Origin: Arachnopeziza araneosa
Lineage: Eukaryota > Ascomycota > Leotiomycetes > Helotiales > Arachnopezizaceae
Assembly (NCBI GenBank): GCA_003988855.1
Contig: QYAI01000100.1
Location: 1 to 64,000, forward strand
Direction of reading: 5' to 3'
DNA: 64,000 nucleotides
Positions 1 to 11,967 of the stretch are shown here, one piece after another. The number at the start of each line of letters is the position of its first letter. The first letter of the stretch is position 1. Both the position numbers and the translations under genes were made by a program. The notes under the pieces are model-generated. The model saw only the letters and a program-made list of their open reading frames with translations, made no database searches and was not told where the DNA came from.

Positions 1-120
1 ACTCTAGATTGTATTGAAATTGACTAGTTATTTAATTATAATTTTTTTAGTGTGGAGGGGGCTTGGATTTCGGCTATTTTGAGGTGGGCGGAATGGGGGG
101 GTGGGCGGAATGGGGGTGCA

Positions 121-660
121 CGGACTTATTTGTCACGTTTGTACGTGTTTGTACGTATTTTAAGCCTTATTCTTATACTGGTTTTTATATTAATATATCT
201 TTATGCGGTCTTTATGTGTCACGAACTGAGGATGTACTGTGGACAGTTCTTGAATACCCTCAATTTAGAATATTCTAAGCATGGAAAGAAGAGGGTCTGG
301 GTAAGACCGAGAGTAAATACATCATTCTGCCCTTCTACACCGCCTCCGCTTATCCAGCCAATGGATTCGTTGGATATTCAACGAGTAATAGATGTCATGT
401 GTGTTTGTTCAATATTGAACGAATAACTAAAAATCATGCATCTGAAGGTTTAAGCGAACTTTCCCCAGCTAATGAGAGTTGGAGGATTTGTTGTATATTC
501 AACGAATAATTAGGGGGGTTCGGCGTTCTGGTCAGATCGTGACATTATGCAAGCTACCAACTATCTATAGTAACCATAGACCCCCTATAGGTAGCTTTCA
601 AAAATATGGTTGTACTTATAGATTTCATAGGTACTCGCAAAACCCATGAAAAAGCATGGG
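121..660. repeat. AT-rich dispersed repeat, copy 1
   Basis: Two modules here resemble sequence near 27.5 kb. The first (about 128-208, with cacgtttgtacgtg and ctggtttttat) lines up in the same orientation with 27520-27605. The second (about 596-660, with caaaaatatgg, aaacccatg and catgggt) matches the reverse complement of about 27650-27735. Differences are mostly transitions, which would fit repeat-induced point mutation, but that is inference. No credible gene is present; the small open frames have no recognisable product. Confidence 0.5.
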
Positions 661-959
661 TAGTTTTGCGCAGCCTACTTGTTTCTTAAGTCTTGGGCAT
701 GCCGTAGACTTGAGATATGACCGGTTTCTACGGGAGAGTCTGGATTTAGAGAATCTGAACCCGGAACACTTAGCATTGCTTTTTCTGGAATATTAATAGA
801 GTGGCTAACACTAGTAGCAGACACCACGCACAGGCGTTGAGTTTTTGTCCCCCGTGCCTTGCCAGGCCAGACCACGAGGGTCACCCTCAAGCTACTGCGT
901 GACCAATTAAGTATATAAATGATAACACTAGGGTGTAATTCGTCAGCTTCCACGAGGTA
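661..959. other. No gene seen
   Basis: An open frame on the minus strand covers most of this stretch, but it looks like no known protein and sits between two repeat blocks. I see no promoter, RNA gene or conserved motif. Confidence 0.4.
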
Positions 960-1150
960 GGCAAAATATGTCTTTAACGGACAAAAAATCAAAACTGCAA
1001 AACGTTAATACTTTTCTTAGACAAGTACTTGAAACTTAAGATGCAAAGCTCTTAGATATTTATTACAGTAAGAATTTATTAAGTTTAGCAAAGTAGATAT
1101 TGAGCCTCGACTTTACAAGTTCCTGGCGCTTTGACAGAGGCGAATTTTAA
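960..1150. repeat. AT-rich dispersed repeat B, copy 1
   Basis: About 190 bp align with 24450-24662 in the same orientation. Shared anchors in order are ttaatact, cttagacaag/cttaaacaag, atgca, ctcttagat, cttcgactt/cctcgactt, cgctttg and gacgaatttt/ggcgaatttt. Most mismatches are C/T or G/A and the copies are AT-rich, as expected of a RIP-mutated repeat. It runs straight into the tandem repeat that follows. Confidence 0.65.
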
Positions 1151-1512
1151 ATGGAAAAAGTTTTGTTGCATTTCGCGGCGTCGCCGGTCTCCGTCCTCCC
1201 CCTTCTCCTTGTTCGGCTCTTTGGCTCTCTGCTCTCTGATCTTAATCGACTCTAACAATCAAAAATTTCGCCAAGATACTCGATCAAGATCTTTGACAAT
1301 GAAAAAGTTTTGTTGCATTTCGCGGCGCCGCCGGTCTCATGGCTGCTCTTGCTCAAAGTTGGTTCTACAGTGAATATTAAATGTCAAGCAGGAGACCTTT
1401 AACAATGAGGCAGTTTTGTTGCATTTCGCGATGTCAGGGCTCCTCGAGCTCAGAGTTTGGTTCTGCAGTGAATGTTGAATGTCAAATACGAGATCTTCGA
1501 CAATGACAATTT
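1147..1512. repeat. Degenerate tandem repeat, about 100-150 bp period
   Basis: The core ttttgttgcatttcgcg occurs three times, near 1160, 1308 and 1413, each preceded by aatg(g)aaaaag or aatgaggcag. A second shared block, ggttctacagtgaatatt / ggttctgcagtgaatgtt, follows the second and third cores, and gatctttgacaatg or a close variant precedes each unit start. The irregular spacing (about 148, 105 and 99 bp) shows an old array. No coding function is evident. Confidence 0.65.
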
Positions 1513-1976
1513 TAACCAACTCGCTGGATCATATATGCTTGCAGGCGCTACACCATTTGATCCTGGTAGATGATTAGTATCTCGTTGAACAAGTACCAAA
1601 CTATAAGGTTGACCGGTACAAAGGTCGCAGGAAAGAGATTTTCTAATACTTTGTTAAGTAAGATGGATATCCAGATAAAAATTACTTTGTCCATAAATAC
1701 ACGAGAAACTCCTCAAGGCATTTACTGCCACCGCAGAAAGAATTCTATAATAGCGTAGCGTCCGGTTCCAGAGGGAGAAAGGCAGCGTTACACAATATCT
1801 TGAGATTCAATGGCTTGTAGGTACGAAGTTTTGGGCCTCATCGTCGCTACCTCACCGTCGACGCCTAAACTAAACCGAATTGGGATTAGGTTGTGGCTTA
1901 TGGTTGAATTATGTAATGGAGAGGTCTTTTCTTATGCGAACAGCTGCCTTTCTAATCGTACCCAGAACACCAAAGC
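1513..1976. other. Upstream region of the HET gene
   Basis: This holds the presumed promoter and 5' leader of the HET gene at 1977. The only open frames are short and shadow-like. No repeat or RNA gene is seen. Confidence 0.4.
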
Positions 1977-3980
1977 ATGGCGGACGATAAGGGCCAGCAG
2001 CCTGCAAAATCTTATGTCTATCAACCCCTCGACTCATCTAAACGTGAAATCAGGCTTTTATACTTGAACCCTCCTACCGCTTCGTCTAACGCTCTGTCCG
2101 GTACTGTTGTTCATGTCTCTCTCAACGACCATTTAGATTGTGACGCTGATAAGTGCTACGATACCGTATCTTACGCCTGGGGCGATCCGGAGTTTTGTAA
2201 GGAGGTATTGATAGATGGATGGGCATTTCCGGTTACCCGCAATGCCGAGAGCGCCCTTCGTTCTATGCGCCTTTCCAAGGAGACTCGCCGCATGTGGATC
2301 GACTCGATTTGTATTGATCAGACAAATCTTGAGGAACGAGCACAACAAGTGATGTTGATGGGAAGTATCTACGAAGAGGGGTGTTTAAATGTGGTCCACC
2401 TATTCAATGATGATGAGGCTATGTTAAAGCGGGCTATTGTTAACATCAATGCAGTCTATGAAGAGATTATCGCGGATGTTGAAAGTATCGCTGACGATGA
2501 CGACTCCGTGAACTCGAACAAGCTTCCTAAATTCCAGTCGTGTGTCTTGGAAGAGAGCGGCTATGGCAAGTACTGGACAAAATCTCAGACCCCTCTGAAA
2601 ACGGAACTGGACGTTGAGGCCCTCGTTCAATTCTTCTCTAACCCATGGTTCTAGTGAGTTCTGCCGCTGTGTACAGCCAAAAGGCCCCAGGCTAATCTTC
2701 ACTATCCGTAGTCGTATTTGGGTGGTGCAGGAGGCTGTTGTGGCCCCCTACAACGAATGCTTTTGTGGGGAACACGAGTTGAACCTCAGAATCATCATGA
2801 GAGTTGCCGTCTGGATAATCCACAAGTCAAATTTTGTCTCCCTGGATCTGTTGGTTCACGAGGGCGTCCGCAATGTCTCGAGGTTGTGGTACCTAGAAGA
2901 AGCCCGGAATCCTCTTCATTATCCAAATATCCTCTTAGACACGCTCGTGGATTACACATTTGATCGCCAGGCTACCGATGGGCGTGATAAACTATACGGC
3001 CTTCTAGGAGTGACGAAGTATTCGAGGAAGGAGAAGAAAATCCCTGACCTCATCCGACCCGATTATACGAAACCGGTAGATCAAGTAGCGCAAGACATGA
3101 CGAGGTTTATGATTCGCGAAAGCAAAGATTTGCGGGTTTTTCGGTTCATATACAACGGCAAAGATCCTGGCCTATTACCTGGAGTCTGTTCCTGGTGCAT
3201 TTCTTTAACTTCAGAGACACGAGCTGACTTTAATCCCATTCAGCCACCTTGCAAGGGTATCATTCCGTCTTTGAACAACCTCTCTGAAGAAGCCGCACTA
3301 GCATGTACCAAAGATCTAGGCAGCCTTGAACTTACCGGGATCCAGATTGGAGTAGCAGTAGATGTGTCCAACAGTATCTTACCCCGGTGGGGCGATGCTA
3401 AAAGGTTTCTCGATACAACATTAACGGATCTGACGACGTGGCTTTCTACTCGAGATGACCAGACAAGGTCGAATGATTTTCGACGGAGCCTTGCGACGAC
3501 CCTTGTGGTAGGATTATCTTTTCAACAAACCATCGCAACCGAGCAAGAGATTGATGAGTTCGAGGGAGTTCTGAGCCGTACGCTAGATGAGTATGGCCGT
3601 CAATCGCAATCAGAGAGCGCAATCAGCCTCTCCATCCAGGAGGATGTTGAGGAGAAATTCAGTAGAGCGGTGCACATATGGTCTCAGAATCGCAAGATTT
3701 TCTTTACAGACAGCGGCAGGCTCGGTCTGTACGTTGGCCAGAACCACCTGTGAAACATTGATCATTGCTCACCATCTCTAGTGGCCCCAGAGCTTTGCAA
3801 CAAGGAGACGTAGCATTTGCCTTGCAAGGTTCTAGATGGCCTGTCATCCTTCGCCGGAATGGAAAAGTAGACGGCTGGCAACTGGTTGGACTCGCTTATA
3901 TTAATGGTATTATGAATGGCGAGGCCGCAGAGGAATACACGACAAGTGTAGAGCCACCCACAAACTTAATTATCTGGTGA
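1977..3980 (+). CDS. HET-domain protein (heterokaryon incompatibility family)
   Basis: This is a 630-residue protein in three exons: 1977-2653, 2712-3728 and 3782-3980. Introns are 58 and 53 bp with GT-AG ends, and joining them restores the family motifs exactly. The HET domain shows YAWGD at residues 66-70, WIDSICIDQ at 107-115 and NPWFYRIWVVQE across the first splice. The C-terminal GPRALQQGDV...ALQGSRWPV block, completed by the second splice, is the usual tail of fungal HET proteins. HET-domain proteins trigger regulated cell death when genetically different hyphae fuse; the partner of this one cannot be told from sequence. The ATG at 1977 is the first in frame. No inactivating change is seen, in contrast to the broken genes just downstream. 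Confidence 0.92.
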
Positions 3981-4102
3981 CTTATAAGTTTTGTTAAATA
4001 GATGAATTGCTATGAGGTAATAAACAGCTCTCAGGTTGAACAGTCTCGAAAAGAGTCTCTTTCGACAAACACGAGAAAGCCTCCATAGCTGATCGAGAAA
4101 CA

Positions 4103-5648
4103 TCAGGACGTGAAACCCTTAACCCAGCTCTTGAGCATCTTTCTCTTCGGCCTCTTGAGATCATCATGATACTTGGGAATCTGCGTAACGGAACCATGAA
4201 GTGCAGTCTCCAAAGCTTTTGATAGCTTAACGATTTCTGGTGGGTCATCGCCAGATCCAAGACTCCCACTTTCCTCTCTGGCATTGTGAAGAAGATGCTG
4301 CACGGAGTTGGATCTGGACATTGGGGTCTGCACCAGAGCTCAATAAAAGGGTGAGAATCTCGAGTAGGCACCCTTGTTCTTCCCAGTCATCCTCTCGTAC
4401 TTGTTGCCCGCGGGCATGCGAGAGCGCTTGCTGCCATGAATTCTTGCCCTGGAACACATGGTTGGGATTGCATCCAGCTTGAAGCAGTAGCTGTACCATC
4501 AATGGTTGTGGCGTAGGATAGTATCTGGTCGACCAGTTTTTTGGTATGGCGTAATGGAGTAGATGTTCCTTTTCTGGACAAGCAGATAATTGACCACCGA
4601 GTTTTTTTGCCGTGATGTAGCTTGCGAGTCCCATCATGATTGCAACTGGGATAAACGAGGAGCAGGGAGCGAGCTCTCTGTCTTTGGTCCATTCAGTGCT
4701 CTAATGACTTGAACGAATATTAATGATAGTCTTGTGGTAAGAACTCATGACGGAGTCTAGGTCGTCTAAATATTGCGACAGGGTATTGAGAGTTTCAGAT
4801 TGGGTGAGGAGTGCCAGCCAAATGACCTGCTTTGCTACTGCATAAGGCTTCAATGCTTTCGGTCTCTGTAAGAATGACTGATACGCGCTCAATTGTAGCG
4901 TGTGCGATCTTAGAAGGGAGATATGGGGATTGAATGTGTATGGCGTAGCACGGGACAGAATCAATTTCCAAACATCGGCTCTGTGAAGGCAGTCTTGGGC
5001 AGTCCTGTGGAGTTACTGGATCTGTGAATCTGGACTTGGCGGCCCTACGTGCCATACTTCAAGCAAGCCAGCACACCGAGCTGTCAGTTGAAATTCGGCG
5101 TCTGCGCACTCGGCCAATATTTCTCCCTGATTCCATTTTTGGACCATAATCAAGTCGAGATATTCGTCAAGGGCTAGGCGCAACGAGAATATTGAAAAAG
5201 GTATATATCCAGCCGGGTTTTCCGTCTTTGAGAAGGTAACCCTAGTCATCTCAAATTTTTTGGAGCACTCCATTATTTGAAACACCTTGGAGGCCCATTC
5301 AAAGTATTCTGGCTCAATAAGATCAAATAGATGTTCATAGAGTGGTTCAAGCTCCCTGGGCAATCGCCGTAACCGCGCTTGGAGATCCGGAATTGCGTCT
5401 CTATTTCGAATCCCACTGAGAAGCGATTTTACTACAAGGACTACCCATAAAAATACGCCATCAGCCTTTTCGACAATCTCTTGGATGAAAGGATATGTGT
5501 GACTGGGATCCTTGGCGGACAACCGCTGGTACGCTGGATTGTTGACTAAGATGTTGCTAACATAATGTTCAATATCATTTCTAGTTAGGTCTTGCAGTCT
5601 GAGGCCGGGGAAATCCCTGAAGGCATCTTCAAAGACCACCCAAGGCAT
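4103..5648 (-). pseudogene. NACHT-ankyrin (STAND) protein remnant
   Basis: One minus-strand frame runs from 5648 to 4245 but has two internal stops, TAA at 5013-5015 and TAG at 4701-4703. The C-terminal segment (about 4280-4103) continues in another frame, implying a frameshift. The start matches the end of a fungal NACHT domain (PWVVFEDAF, LRLQDLTRNDIEHYV, EIVEKADGVFLWV), followed by a winged-helix-like segment (LRRLPRELEPLYEHLFDLI) and LHRTA..D across the first stop. Downstream are ankyrin-like units (LMVQLLLQAGCNPN, LLEILTLLLSSGADPN). The P-loop part is missing, so the gene is truncated at its 5' end. Intact relatives are intracellular STAND ATPases of fungal nonself recognition. Readthrough of two stops plus a frameshift is unlikely, so I call it dead. 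Confidence 0.85.
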
Positions 5649-5696
5649 GACTACAGATTAAAACTCGTGAGCGTCAGGTCGTCACTTGACAAAAAC

Positions 5697-6314
5697 TCAG
5701 AAATTCCCCCAACCTTGACGAGCCGTGTTCTGCCGTGCATTCCAAGCACTCTGGGCCGCCATGGACGCCAGCGTAGAAGCCAGGCTCCGCATCTGGATAT
5801 TCCTCGCCGTTTGTGAGCTCATATTGTACATATTCCCGCCCTGCGCCGCCATACCTCCACCCTACTCCCTCTCTGAGCGCAGTCTCGACTGCGATCTCGT
5901 CGTATCCCATTTCACGTCTGCTTCTCTGATGAACTCGACACATTCGGCGCTGGTCTCAGGGAGAGATGCGATTGGGATCAGCATGGCGAGGAATGGCTCG
6001 CTAGTGTCCGGGTCGATGATGGGGCCGCGCGGATGTGTTGAGGAGCTTGCTGAGCAGCTGCCGCATCGGCTCGGATCGAGCAGACAATGGAGGAAGCGTT
6101 TGAACACTGGAGAGGGCACGCCGGAAGAGTCAAGCAGCTTTCCTCCCCAGTGCCCAGCCTGGCTTGCCTCCACCATGGCAGCAGTGCGATCAAATTCGTC
6201 GAATAACCAGCGTAAATCAAGCCAAAGTTCCACAAACAATATCTCGGCGTGATGTCGTTCTGTCGTGGCTGGATATAGCTTCAGCTGAGCTCGATTAGCT
6301 CTAGGTAGAAGCGC
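5697..6314 (-). pseudogene. Broken gene of unknown family
   Basis: A minus-strand frame is open from 6314 to 5865, hits TAG at 5862-5864 and stays open to a TGA at 5697-5699. Protein-like sequence lies on both sides: a hydrophobic, tryptophan-rich block (ELWLDLRWLFDEFD) before the stop and a Met/Ala/Ser-rich tail (NMYNMSSQTARN) after it, so I read the TAG as a nonsense mutation. There is no ATG near the 5' end and upstream frames are broken. The family is not recognised. It lies 48 bp upstream of the NACHT-ankyrin remnant on the same strand and could be part of the same decayed locus. Confidence 0.45.
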
Positions 6315-7275
6315 TTAATCCGGTCCTTGCCAAGCTTAGGAGCGCCCAGGTCAGGAATGCACAGCACAGCCACAGCGTCAAATGATACTCCAATTGGATG
6401 TTTGACGGAAGTGCAAAAATCGAAGTTTAATCAGACCATTCGAACACTATGAATCCTTCATCAACCTTAAAACGGCGCTTGCTGATACGAGGCAAGCCAT
6501 ATCGTCGTGTTTATTGTCGACCATAAATGCACTTTGGAGTGGTCTTTACAAGATTAGGTCGTTTCGTCTGGTGATCTGTAGAACAATTGAGAGAAGAGTG
6601 TGTATTGAGCCCGGATTGAAATGAGATCTAGAGAGAGAGAGAGAGTAAAAATTCAGTAGATATTGGGTTATCTGTAGTATACCTCACTCTTACTTTTACG
6701 CTCATGATCCAAATCGACAATACTCTCCTCCACTTTTCAACCAGCAACCCAAGAACCGAGTAAACATAATCAGAAGTCCACCCGACTAAATGTCAAGTAT
6801 CAAAAGCACGCAACACATCTCCCAATCCGTCCATAAGCCCGATAGATCCATGTCTCGCTTCCCCACAATCGACACCCCTAGCCTGTCCTGTCCTTGTCCG
6901 CCCGTTGATCGTCGTACCACAAAGTCAACAACTACTCAACCGCCATGCCGAAGAAGCCGGAGTGTCCCATTTTGGGCCAGCACCTCGTGCCTGTCGCGAT
7001 ACCGCCGCTGAGAAATCCATGCTGCTGAGTAATCCGCGCCGCTGGGCATCGCAGGGTGGTGATGGACTCCCGGCGACGGCGGTGGTGGACTCCCGGCGAC
7101 GGCGGTGGAGGCGCGATGATGCCATCTGGGAGTTGGGCTTACGATGTATATATTACTATAAATGCCTTCACTTGCGTTTGTTTCGTTGCATCCCACATCC
7201 CATCTCTGATTTCTACGCTGGCTTGTTTCTCTCTGCTGTGAGCTGTTTGTTCTCTGTTGTGAGGATTCGTACGAC
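6315..7275. other. Intergenic region upstream of the SDR gene
   Basis: No gene is supported. The stretch contains a short (GA)n run near 6630-6648, C-rich tracts from 6780 to 6950, and an imperfect tandem repeat at 7063-7108. The last 100 bp are probably the promoter and leader of the SDR gene. Confidence 0.45.
7063..7108. repeat. Two-copy 23-bp tandem repeat
   Basis: The unit tggactcccggcgacggcgg occurs at 7063 and again at 7086, in direct tandem. It is GC-rich and lies about 170 bp upstream of the SDR start codon. Confidence 0.8.
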
Positions 7276-8115
7276 ATGGCTCAGAACAGCATCCTGGTCC
7301 TTGGCGCAGGACCCAACGTCGGACTATCTATCGTCAAGAAGTTTGCAGCGCAAGGTTTCAAGACCGCTGCCGTGTCGCGTTCGCCGAGCGAGGAGTTGAA
7401 GAGCACAGCAGATGTCGTCGTCTCGGCTGATTTCGCGAATCCAGAGGGGATCAAAGATGTCTTTGACGAGGTGAAGAGCAAGTTCGGGTCTGCGCCGGGA
7501 GTGGTGGTCTACAATGGTTCGCTTCTTTTCTCTTGATCGGTTCCATTACTCTACTCTTTTATGTTGGAGAGGAAAGCAGCTGAGAAAGCAAAGCATATAC
7601 CTATCCTCCCGGCGAGCCCTTTGAGATTGAGCTCTCCGAGTTCACCAAAGCCATCAACATCAACGTCACTTCCGCCTTTGCAGCGCTCTCAGAGGCGGTC
7701 AAAGGGTTCAAAACCCTCCCAAAGGAATCACTCAAGACGTTTATCTTTACCGGCAATGCGGCACCGCACATTGTCTGGCCGCCATATATGCACCTGACGC
7801 TCGGGAAGCGAGCCACGGCGCACATCATCGAGAATGCTTCCTTGCACTATAAAGATGATGGATTCCGGTGAGTGTTTTGATCTGATTAGTTGAATTGGGG
7901 AGACGTTGACCGGACTTAGGTTCTATTTTGCCGATGAGAGATCGCCAGATGGAGGGCCTACATATAGTGATGTGGATGGGCCGGCTCATGGGGAGTTTTT
8001 CTATGAGTTGGCGACCAAAAGAGAACAAACTCACGAGGGGTGGGAACAGACGTTTGTGAAAGGGAAAGGATATGTGGATTTTGAGGGGAAAGTGCCTGCG
8101 ATCCGCACGGCTTGA
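7276..8115 (+). CDS. Short-chain dehydrogenase/reductase family protein
   Basis: This is a 236-residue protein in three exons: 7276-7516, 7594-7867 and 7920-8115, with introns of 77 and 52 bp. The N-terminus has a Rossmann-type dinucleotide site, VLGAGPNVG (Gly10, Gly12, Gly16). The VVVYN and ININVTSAFAAL segments sit where SDRs have their NNAG and helix-4 regions, FIFTGNAA where the catalytic serine strand lies, and PPYMHLTLGKRATAHI in place of YxxxK. The spacing from that tyrosine to the lysine is longer than in the classical motif, so this is an atypical SDR and its catalytic activity is uncertain. The substrate is unknown. No neighbouring gene suggests a pathway. Confidence 0.85.
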
Positions 8116-9710
8116 GTGATAAACAGCGTTGTTCTGAGGAATTGGTCTCATATGGTTTTAGATAGCCCGAGGAGATGAGACAGTGGAGAAGTTGAGTTTT
8201 CCTCATGTTTTAGTTAACGGGACACCTGGACCAACTTCAGCCCACTGAAAATGAAACATTCGAATGAAGAGAACAAGACCGCAGAACTATAAATCCAACA
8301 TTTGGTTTAAGAGATGACGATTCCATCTCAACGTGAAACGAAACAATCGGCGTAATAATATGAGAATTGCAGCCCACGTGACTTTCTCAGGATGAAACGC
8401 CGTCATCAATTGACATACATCAGGAGATGAATATGGAGAGTCGATATCAGGTCGCAGATAGATGGGAGAAACCACGGTCCAGCCTTGATATACCTCAGCT
8501 ACTATGTCATTACGTCGGTCGACATGCCAGCGTCCCCAGCCAATGACTGCTGGTCGTGAAAATGTTTCTTTTTTGCGTTTCAGGATTTAGGTTGTTCCTG
8601 GATTACTCGCATCAGCCGTTACCATTCGCAGGATCAGGGTGGGTGGCAGGCTGTGGCGTCTTTAGTTGAGGGGGAAAAGCCCCCCAGAGGCCACCAAACG
8701 GGTGCTCCAGCACCAGCACCAGCGTCCGAATACAGCCGGACCCCTCTAGATTCGTACTGGATCACGTATAGCCAGATGGTGCATGTTGGATCGCTGCGGC
8801 GCTGCCATTTGCACACTGCACACTGCTCACTGCTCACTGCTCACTGCTCACTGCTCACTGCTCACGAGGACTCGCATGACTGGAGGAGAAGCCTAAGAGA
8901 CAGCGTTGCGCACCCACATATCCTGTCCGTACCTGTATCCATCGTTCTCGTACCGTCGACCCGCTCGCTGGCCTCACCGCTTGAGAGCAGGCCAAGAAGG
9001 GTCCTCTCCCACCAGAACATCTCTCCAACAGTCCGACCACCACCCCTCAATATCGATCGTGCATTGTGCTCCCGAGGAGACGGACGAGGTGAGCGAGCGG
9101 CCCAAAGACTGGTAACGAGCCCAGGCATCGTATGAAATGTGAATGCGAGACGGTCGTATATAGGCAATCTCACTCAGGTACGAGGAACACAGACGGTCAT
9201 TCATGCGCGAGCGGCGTCTAGAGGACCCTGGCACAGCCGTCGCTCCTAGACATTTGCATAACACATTCCACACACCACCCCCTACGCCCACCCTCCTCCA
9301 CCTCTTTGCACGTTTCATCGCTCTCCTCTCGCTGGGAATGGTTGACGGTCCTGCGCGTAAAGACGATCCGTCGTGAACAAGCAATCCGATTGCGTGGTGA
9401 GGCTGCTCTGCTCCTGACGCCGACGGCCCATCCCAAGAAGCTTCAGCTCACCTTGAAACATTCTATCCGCTCTCCACTTGAACCCTCACCACTGAGACCT
9501 GACGCGGCGACGGATTCGGAAGCCACTCGCCCACCGTTGCTGTTCTAGGGAATCTGTCGCACGCGCCATCCATCAAACCGAGGAGCAGTGCTCTCTTGGG
9601 GAATTGTGACACACCCAGCCGGTCGATTCGAGACAGCTGTGGTCCTCCATCTGCCACAGTCTGCGAATCAACAGGCACTCTGCAAACCCCAGGGGCGTGG
9701 GCGCGCAGAG
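8116..9710. other. Long intergenic region / RhoGAP leader
   Basis: This is 1.6 kb without a supported gene. It includes the 3' end of the SDR gene, a 7-bp tandem repeat at 8814-8865, and a C/T-rich stretch from about 8880 to 9600 that probably holds the promoter and long 5' leader of the RhoGAP gene. The open frames here are overlapping shadows without domains. Confidence 0.45.
8814..8865. repeat. 7-bp microsatellite (cactgct)n
   Basis: Six perfect cactgct units run from 8821 to 8862, with one variant unit (cactgca) before them and a partial unit after. It lies upstream of the RhoGAP gene and is a likely length-polymorphic site. Confidence 0.95.
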
Positions 9711-11967
9711 ATGGCTCGGAAATCTACTCCACAGCCGCTGACGCTGCCAAACCCGGTGCTTAACCTCGAGGCCGTCGACAACGCGAACAAATCTCCCTTG
9801 GATGCAAAGTCTCCGAAGACACCGAGATCGCCCTTCCGCTTCAACAACTCCAAGAAGTTGCCAGCCGAGGAGCTGCTCCAGCCTACAGAGACGCTCCAAC
9901 CTCAATCCCTTCTACCGCAAACATCCGCCACCCTCCCATCCTTGGCACAGGTTGCGGGCGGGCAGGAGAATACCAAACAGGAACAAAGAGAGCGTCCCTC
10001 GCGGAGCGGGTTCTTTGCAAACTACAAGGCTGCAAAGAGTTCCAGTCGATTGCAGAGCGAAAACACAACCAAGCCAGTGCAACAAGACGAGAACATGTCG
10101 AGAGACACAGACCAACCAACGATGTCTGGACGAGTTTCATCAAAGGAGACGTCTAAAACAGGTACGCCCATGCGGGCTTTGAATATTATTAGCTCTGATG
10201 AGCCTGCACTGATGCGATTAGAACTTTCTGGTGAAAAGGCAATCTCTCGGCGCCCAGTTGGCGGACCTTCCAAGTCGGAAGAATCGGTTGAATCACCCAT
10301 TGACTCCGCAAATACGAATACTAAAAAAGGCAAAACGAAACCATTCAGCATCCTTTCACGAACACGATCCATACGTGACGATTCGAGCCCTGTCGAAGCC
10401 TCACCTACCGAAAAGATTGCTGAGCAACCTGACAAGCCAGAACCCGTTGCTGATTCTTCAAAGTCTGCTCCTTTGTTGGCCGAAGGTGATCGCTCATTTA
10501 GATCCATGATGGCCTCGAGCGTGCGACAACACTCGGCAGACAGAGTCCCTAGGGCTCATCGATCTAGATCGAGGGACCAGAAGGAAAAGAAATCAAAGGA
10601 AGGAAGCATGAGCGGCAGATCGCAGACGACGACAAATCTCGCAAGGGAACACAACAGAAACCCGAATTCCATGTCAACTTCAGCGAGCAGTCACACCTTC
10701 TTGAATAGCTTGAAGAGTCAAGCTACCAAGGGAGCAGGGGGTCTCAGCAAAGCACTCTTTGGCAAGGGAGGACGTAGTGGAAGCACCACTGAGCGGGCAC
10801 CAGAGGTCAGCGATGAGCACTACCACTTGAAGGTTCTCACGCTTCCCCTGATCGAACAGACGCGCCTTACCCGCATCTCGAAGAAGCTAGAGGATTCTCG
10901 CGACAAGACCGAGTTTTGGATGCCGTCGTTTCCATGGCGTGCAATCGACTACCTTAACTATAAGGGAAGCGAAGAGGAGGGTCTATACCGTATCTCAGGC
11001 TCCCTTCCGGTGGTTAAGATGTGGCAGCGCCGATTCGACGAGCGTACGTTTACCTGATCTTACTATATATGAATATGGCTGACAGTGAATAGAACTTGAT
11101 CTCGACCTCTTCGAACAGCCCGATCTCTATGATATCAACATCATTGGCTCGATGCTTAAGGCTTGGCTGCGCGATCTCCCTGATGATATCCTACCCAAGG
11201 ACGTTCAAACCCGCATTCTTGAAGGCGCTGGTCCAGCTGGCTCTGACACTGATGTTGTCCCTCCTATCCTCATTGAAGAGCTGTCCAATCTTCCTCCATT
11301 CAACTACTACCTGCTCTTTGCTATCACTTGCCACTTGAGCTTATTACTTCAACACAAGGCAAAGAACAAGATGGATTACAGAAATCTGTGCATTTGCTTC
11401 CAACCATGTCTCCGCATGGATGCTCTCTGCTTCAAATTCCTAGTGGTTAACTGGAGAGACTGCTGGAAGGGATGCAAGACAGAGAGCTTCTACGTAGAAC
11501 AGGAGTACATGATCTTTGACCAGGGTGGAGTTATCCTCCCTCCCTCCTCTGCAGAGGGAAGATCTAGCACTGCGGTAGATTCTAGCCATGAGGAGCGCAA
11601 CGTCTCAAGTTCGGACAGTAGCAAACCCTCAAGTGTTAGATTGGTCGTTGGAGAGTCCTCATCTCATGGCAGACAAGAAAACGGCAATGGAAATACTCGT
11701 CTGGAGGCCAATCGCCAGGACAGCAATTCTTATGCCAAGACTGCGAACAAGAACGATGAGCATAAGAATAGTACCAACATCGGAGGTCTATCACCATTGC
11801 CTCTAGCACAACCACCTGGAATTGGTAGTACCGTCAGTACTACACTTACGGTTGTAGATGAACGAGAACGTGATAGAGCCCTGGCTGCTAGACGTAACAA
11901 TAATGACCTCGGCCTCGACATGCGACCCCTGAGCCCAATCAAACCACTGAGTCCTCTTGGATTCTGA
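9711..11967 (+). CDS. RhoGAP-domain protein
   Basis: This is a 735-residue protein in two exons (9711-11043 and 11093-11967) with one 49-bp intron inside the RhoGAP domain. Residues 1 to about 370 are Ser/Pro/Lys-rich and probably disordered. The RhoGAP domain spans roughly 380-610 and shows the arginine-finger loop EEGLYRISGS (Arg427), DLYDINIIGSMLKAWLRDLP across the splice, and NYYLLFAITCHLSLL. The tail is again Ser-rich. Proteins of this kind accelerate GTP hydrolysis by Rho-type GTPases in cell-wall and polarity signalling; the target GTPase is not readable from sequence. The ATG at 9711 is used because the frame upstream of it has no other ATG. The architecture resembles the yeast Sac7/Bag7 group, but I do not assign a name. 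Confidence 0.9.

Noticed and set aside
6790..7399. Several overlapping plus-strand ORFs upstream of the SDR gene
   Set aside because: They are Arg/Ser/Pro-rich by composition and overlap the real start of the SDR gene in another frame.
8653..9548. ORFs on both strands in the RhoGAP upstream region
   Set aside because: They cross the microsatellite and C/T-rich leader, with no conserved sequence.
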